From: Tissierellia bacterium
Lineage (GTDB): Bacteria > Bacillota_A > Clostridia > Tissierellales > Peptoniphilaceae
DNA: 6,725 bases
Assembly (NCBI GenBank): GCA_012513395.1
Contig: JAAZCH010000364.1
Location: forward strand, 1 to 6,725
Direction: 5' to 3'
A model generated the notes under the pieces. That model saw only the letters and a program-made list of their open reading frames with translations, ran no database searches and was not told where the DNA came from. Both the position numbers and the translations under genes were made by a program. Shown here in pieces: positions 4,702 through 6,725 of this stretch. Within the stretch, counting starts at the first letter, position 1. Each line of letters opens with the position of its first letter.

Positions 4702-6725
4702 GATATTCAAAAGAACTAAGAGATGAAATAGGAAACACTTACCCTAGAAAAAACTTATATCTTTTAGACTTGGCAAGTAGTAGTGATGAAGAAGTTTCAA
4801 ATTTAAAGAAAAATAAAGATTCTCATCCGTATATTATTGCCTATAAAAATTACAAAGAAAAAGAAAAGTCATTTTTTTCTGACTTAAATCAAAAACTAAA
4901 AGAATATGAAATCACATTAGCTGATGGAAAGAAAATAAAAGATTATAAAGTTGAACTATGGAAAGCCAAGAAAGAATTGGAATTTTATAACAACTATGTG
5001 GATTTAGACTATGACGCACTCTTACAAGTTAGAATTAATAACCATAAGTTAAGGCATATTCCCGAGATGATTAATACTCACGAAACTATTACCAAAGCTT
5101 TAGAGAGTAAAAAAATAAATCTAAATAATTTAGATCTTGATGAGATTAATCGAATCAACAAGGAAATAGAAATATTTAATAACAATCGCAAGGCAGATTT
5201 AAATAAAGAAATCGAAAGTATTAAGCAAAAGAAAAAATCTGGCCTAATATCTTCAAAAGCATATACAAATGAAGTCAAAGTTGCAAATACTAGATACAAA
5301 GAAGATATCATAGCCTATTCGTATAAGAATCCCAAAAAAAGCTTAGAAGAAGAAATTAAAAACCTTGAACATCATTTAAAAATTGATATAGACACCCAAG
5401 AAAAAGTTATGCAATCAGATATTTCAGATGCTAGGAGAAAAACTCCCCAGGAAATCGAAAAATTATTTCCCATTAATACACTAGTGTCAGCTTTTATCCC
5501 AGGATTAGGGCAACTGTTAAATAAACAGTATGTCAAAGCTTTACTATTCTTTCTTGGTACCTTGTTCACTTATATAGTAGCTATCCCCTACTTTTTAGGA
5601 TATGGCAATTATCAAGGCGAAGGGTTTTTTGGTCTGATTTCTTTGGCTCAAGGTGGAGCTAGAATGGATAGATCAATTATATTTATGATAGAAGGCATTA
5701 TTGCTATTATATTTTCATTAATAGCTCTGTTTAATTTATTTGCATCATTTAAAGATGTTAAAAATGTAGAAATTAACAATATCAAAGGAATAAGAGTTAA
5801 GACTTGGTTTGAAACGACTCAAAATATCGAAAGCGAGGGTTTTCCATATCTAGTTTCTATACCTGCATATGTATTGATTGCATTTATAGTTTTAATTCCA
5901 ATTGTAACCACATTTTTAATATCCTTTACCAATATGGATCCCGATCACCAAACTAAATTTAATTGGATTGGCTTAGCAAATTATGCTCTAGTTGCTAAAG
6001 GCGAAGGAATTGCTGGTGGAGCTTTTTGGTTAATTCTAAGATGGACACTATTGTGGACTTTCGGAGCCACGTCTTTTGCAATTGCAATTGGATTTATTTT
6101 GAGTTTAATAGTTAATCAAGATAGAGTAATTGGAAAGAAAATATTTAGGACGATATATATTCTCCCTTGGGCAGTGCCAGCTTTTATTACCATTATGTTT
6201 TTCTCATTGATGGTAGCTAGAAATGGACCACTCACCGAAATATTAAATAATGCTTTTAATGTCAATTTAGATATAAAAAATAGTACAAGTCTAACTAGAT
6301 TTTTCTTAATACTTCTACAAGGCTGGCTAGGTTCATCCTATGTATTTTTACTTTCTACTGGAGTGCTACAAGGAATTCCAAAGGATTTATATGAAGCTGC
6401 AGAAATTGATGGCGCAAAGGGTTTTCAACAAACTTTGCGAATTACAATACCTTTAGTATTATTCCAAACCGCTCCATTATTGATAAACCAATATACCTTT
6501 AACTTCAACAATTTTTCGATAATATATTTGTTTAATCGAGGCGGACCATTCTTCCCTTCATTGTACGGTAACTTGGCTGGCTCATCAGATTTATTAATTT
6601 CGTACATTTATAAATTGACAGTGCAAAATCAATATCAAGGTATTGGAGCAGCAATTACGATTGTAATTTCATTAGTTCTTATGTTCGTATCCTATTTAGG
6701 ATATAGAAACACCAAAGCATTCAAG
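4698..6725 (+). CDS. malF: MalF-type ABC permease with a large N-terminal coiled-coil extension (3' end cut)
   Basis: The frame is open for 676 codons from ATG 4698 to the window edge, with no stop reached. The last residues, GYRNTKAFK, look like the usual permease tail, so few codons are probably missing. The C-terminal part (about 385-676) is a binding-protein-dependent permease: a first helix at 386-410, NWIGLANY (422-429), a core from about 443, RTIYILPWAVPAF (484-496), and the EAA loop that docks the ATPase, EAAEIDGAKG (566-575), followed by ITIP. Before it, residues 256-351 carry FIPGLGQLLNKQ (266-277) and two helices (about 281-300 and 327-351). Residues 1-258 have no membrane segment, are rich in Lys, Glu and Asn, and look helical and coiled-coil (about 50-100 and 145-230). 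E. coli MalF has 514 residues and Gram-positive versions are usually about 290-450, so this one is notably long. The MalF-type role is firm; the extension's role is unknown. Confidence 0.87.
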   Translation, partial: MRYSKELRDEIGNTYPRKNLYLLDLASSSDEEVSNLKKNKDSHPYIIAYKNYKEKEKSFFSDLNQKLKEYEITLADGKKIKDYKVELWKAKKELEFYNNYVDLDYDALLQVRINNHKLRHIPEMINTHETITKALESKKINLNNLDLDEINRINKEIEIFNNNRKADLNKEIESIKQKKKSGLISSKAYTNEVKVANTRYKEDIIAYSYKNPKKSLEEEIKNLEHHLKIDIDTQEKVMQSDISDARRKTPQEIEKLFPINTLVSAFIPGLGQLLNKQYVKALLFFLGTLFTYIVAIPYFLGYGNYQGEGFFGLISLAQGGARMDRSIIFMIEGIIAIIFSLIALFNLFASFKDVKNVEINNIKGIRVKTWFETTQNIESEGFPYLVSIPAYVLIAFIVLIPIVTTFLISFTNMDPDHQTKFNWIGLANYALVAKGEGIAGGAFWLILRWTLLWTFGATSFAIAIGFILSLIVNQDRVIGKKIFRTIYILPWAVPAFITIMFFSLMVARNGPLTEILNNAFNVNLDIKNSTSLTRFFLILLQGWLGSSYVFLLSTGVLQGIPKDLYEAAEIDGAKGFQQTLRITIPLVLFQTAPLLINQYTFNFNNFSIIYLFNRGGPFFPSLYGNLAGSSDLLISYIYKLTVQNQYQGIGAAITIVISLVLMFVSYLGYRNTKAFK

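Noticed and set aside
5078..5569. Minus-strand open frames (77 and 65 codons) within the MalF extension
   Set aside because: They are antisense shadows of the Lys/Glu-rich coiled-coil coding sequence. The sense frame continues unbroken into the permease.
6425..6607. 60-codon minus-strand open frame near the right edge
   Set aside because: It is antisense to the EAA-loop region of the permease, with no motif or ribosome site.

Overview
The window is AT-rich, uses the standard code (TGG for Trp, TGA as stop) and has strong GGAGG-type ribosome sites, a perfect match to the Bacillota cre consensus and intrinsic terminators. This points to a low-GC Gram-positive anaerobe or fermenter (Bacillota, Clostridia/Tissierellia-like). 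The exact lineage is inference and cannot be fixed from 6.7 kb.

Layout, left to right. (1) Positions 1-103, minus strand: the first 34 codons of a SplB-type radical SAM protein, cut by the window edge. (2) 306-1157, plus: a DegV/FakB-type fatty-acid-binding protein. (3) 1165-1203: a hairpin terminator serving two convergent transcripts. (4) 1239-2602, minus: a short transcription unit read right to left, with a nitroreductase, a class I SAM methyltransferase, and a decayed remnant of a second, different methyltransferase that keeps only its first and last few residues. (5) 2603-2884: a divergent control region with the nitroreductase promoter(s) on the minus strand, and a sugar-operon promoter and cre site on the plus strand. 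(6) 2885 to the right edge, plus: a maltose/maltodextrin-type ABC importer operon. It has a lipoprotein binding protein (malE-like), an intergenic hairpin, an unrecognised four-helix membrane protein, and a MalF-type permease that runs off the window at codon 676 with no stop reached. A second permease (MalG-type) is expected beyond the edge.

The most unusual part is the importer. The open frame of the MalF-type gene begins with about 258 charged, helical, coiled-coil-like residues before its first membrane segment. It is translationally coupled by an ATGA overlap to the small four-helix protein. The extra cytoplasmic domain, plus an uncharacterised membrane partner inserted between malE and malF, is the best candidate here for an undescribed variation on a known system. 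A role in gating, regulating or anchoring the importer is inference only.
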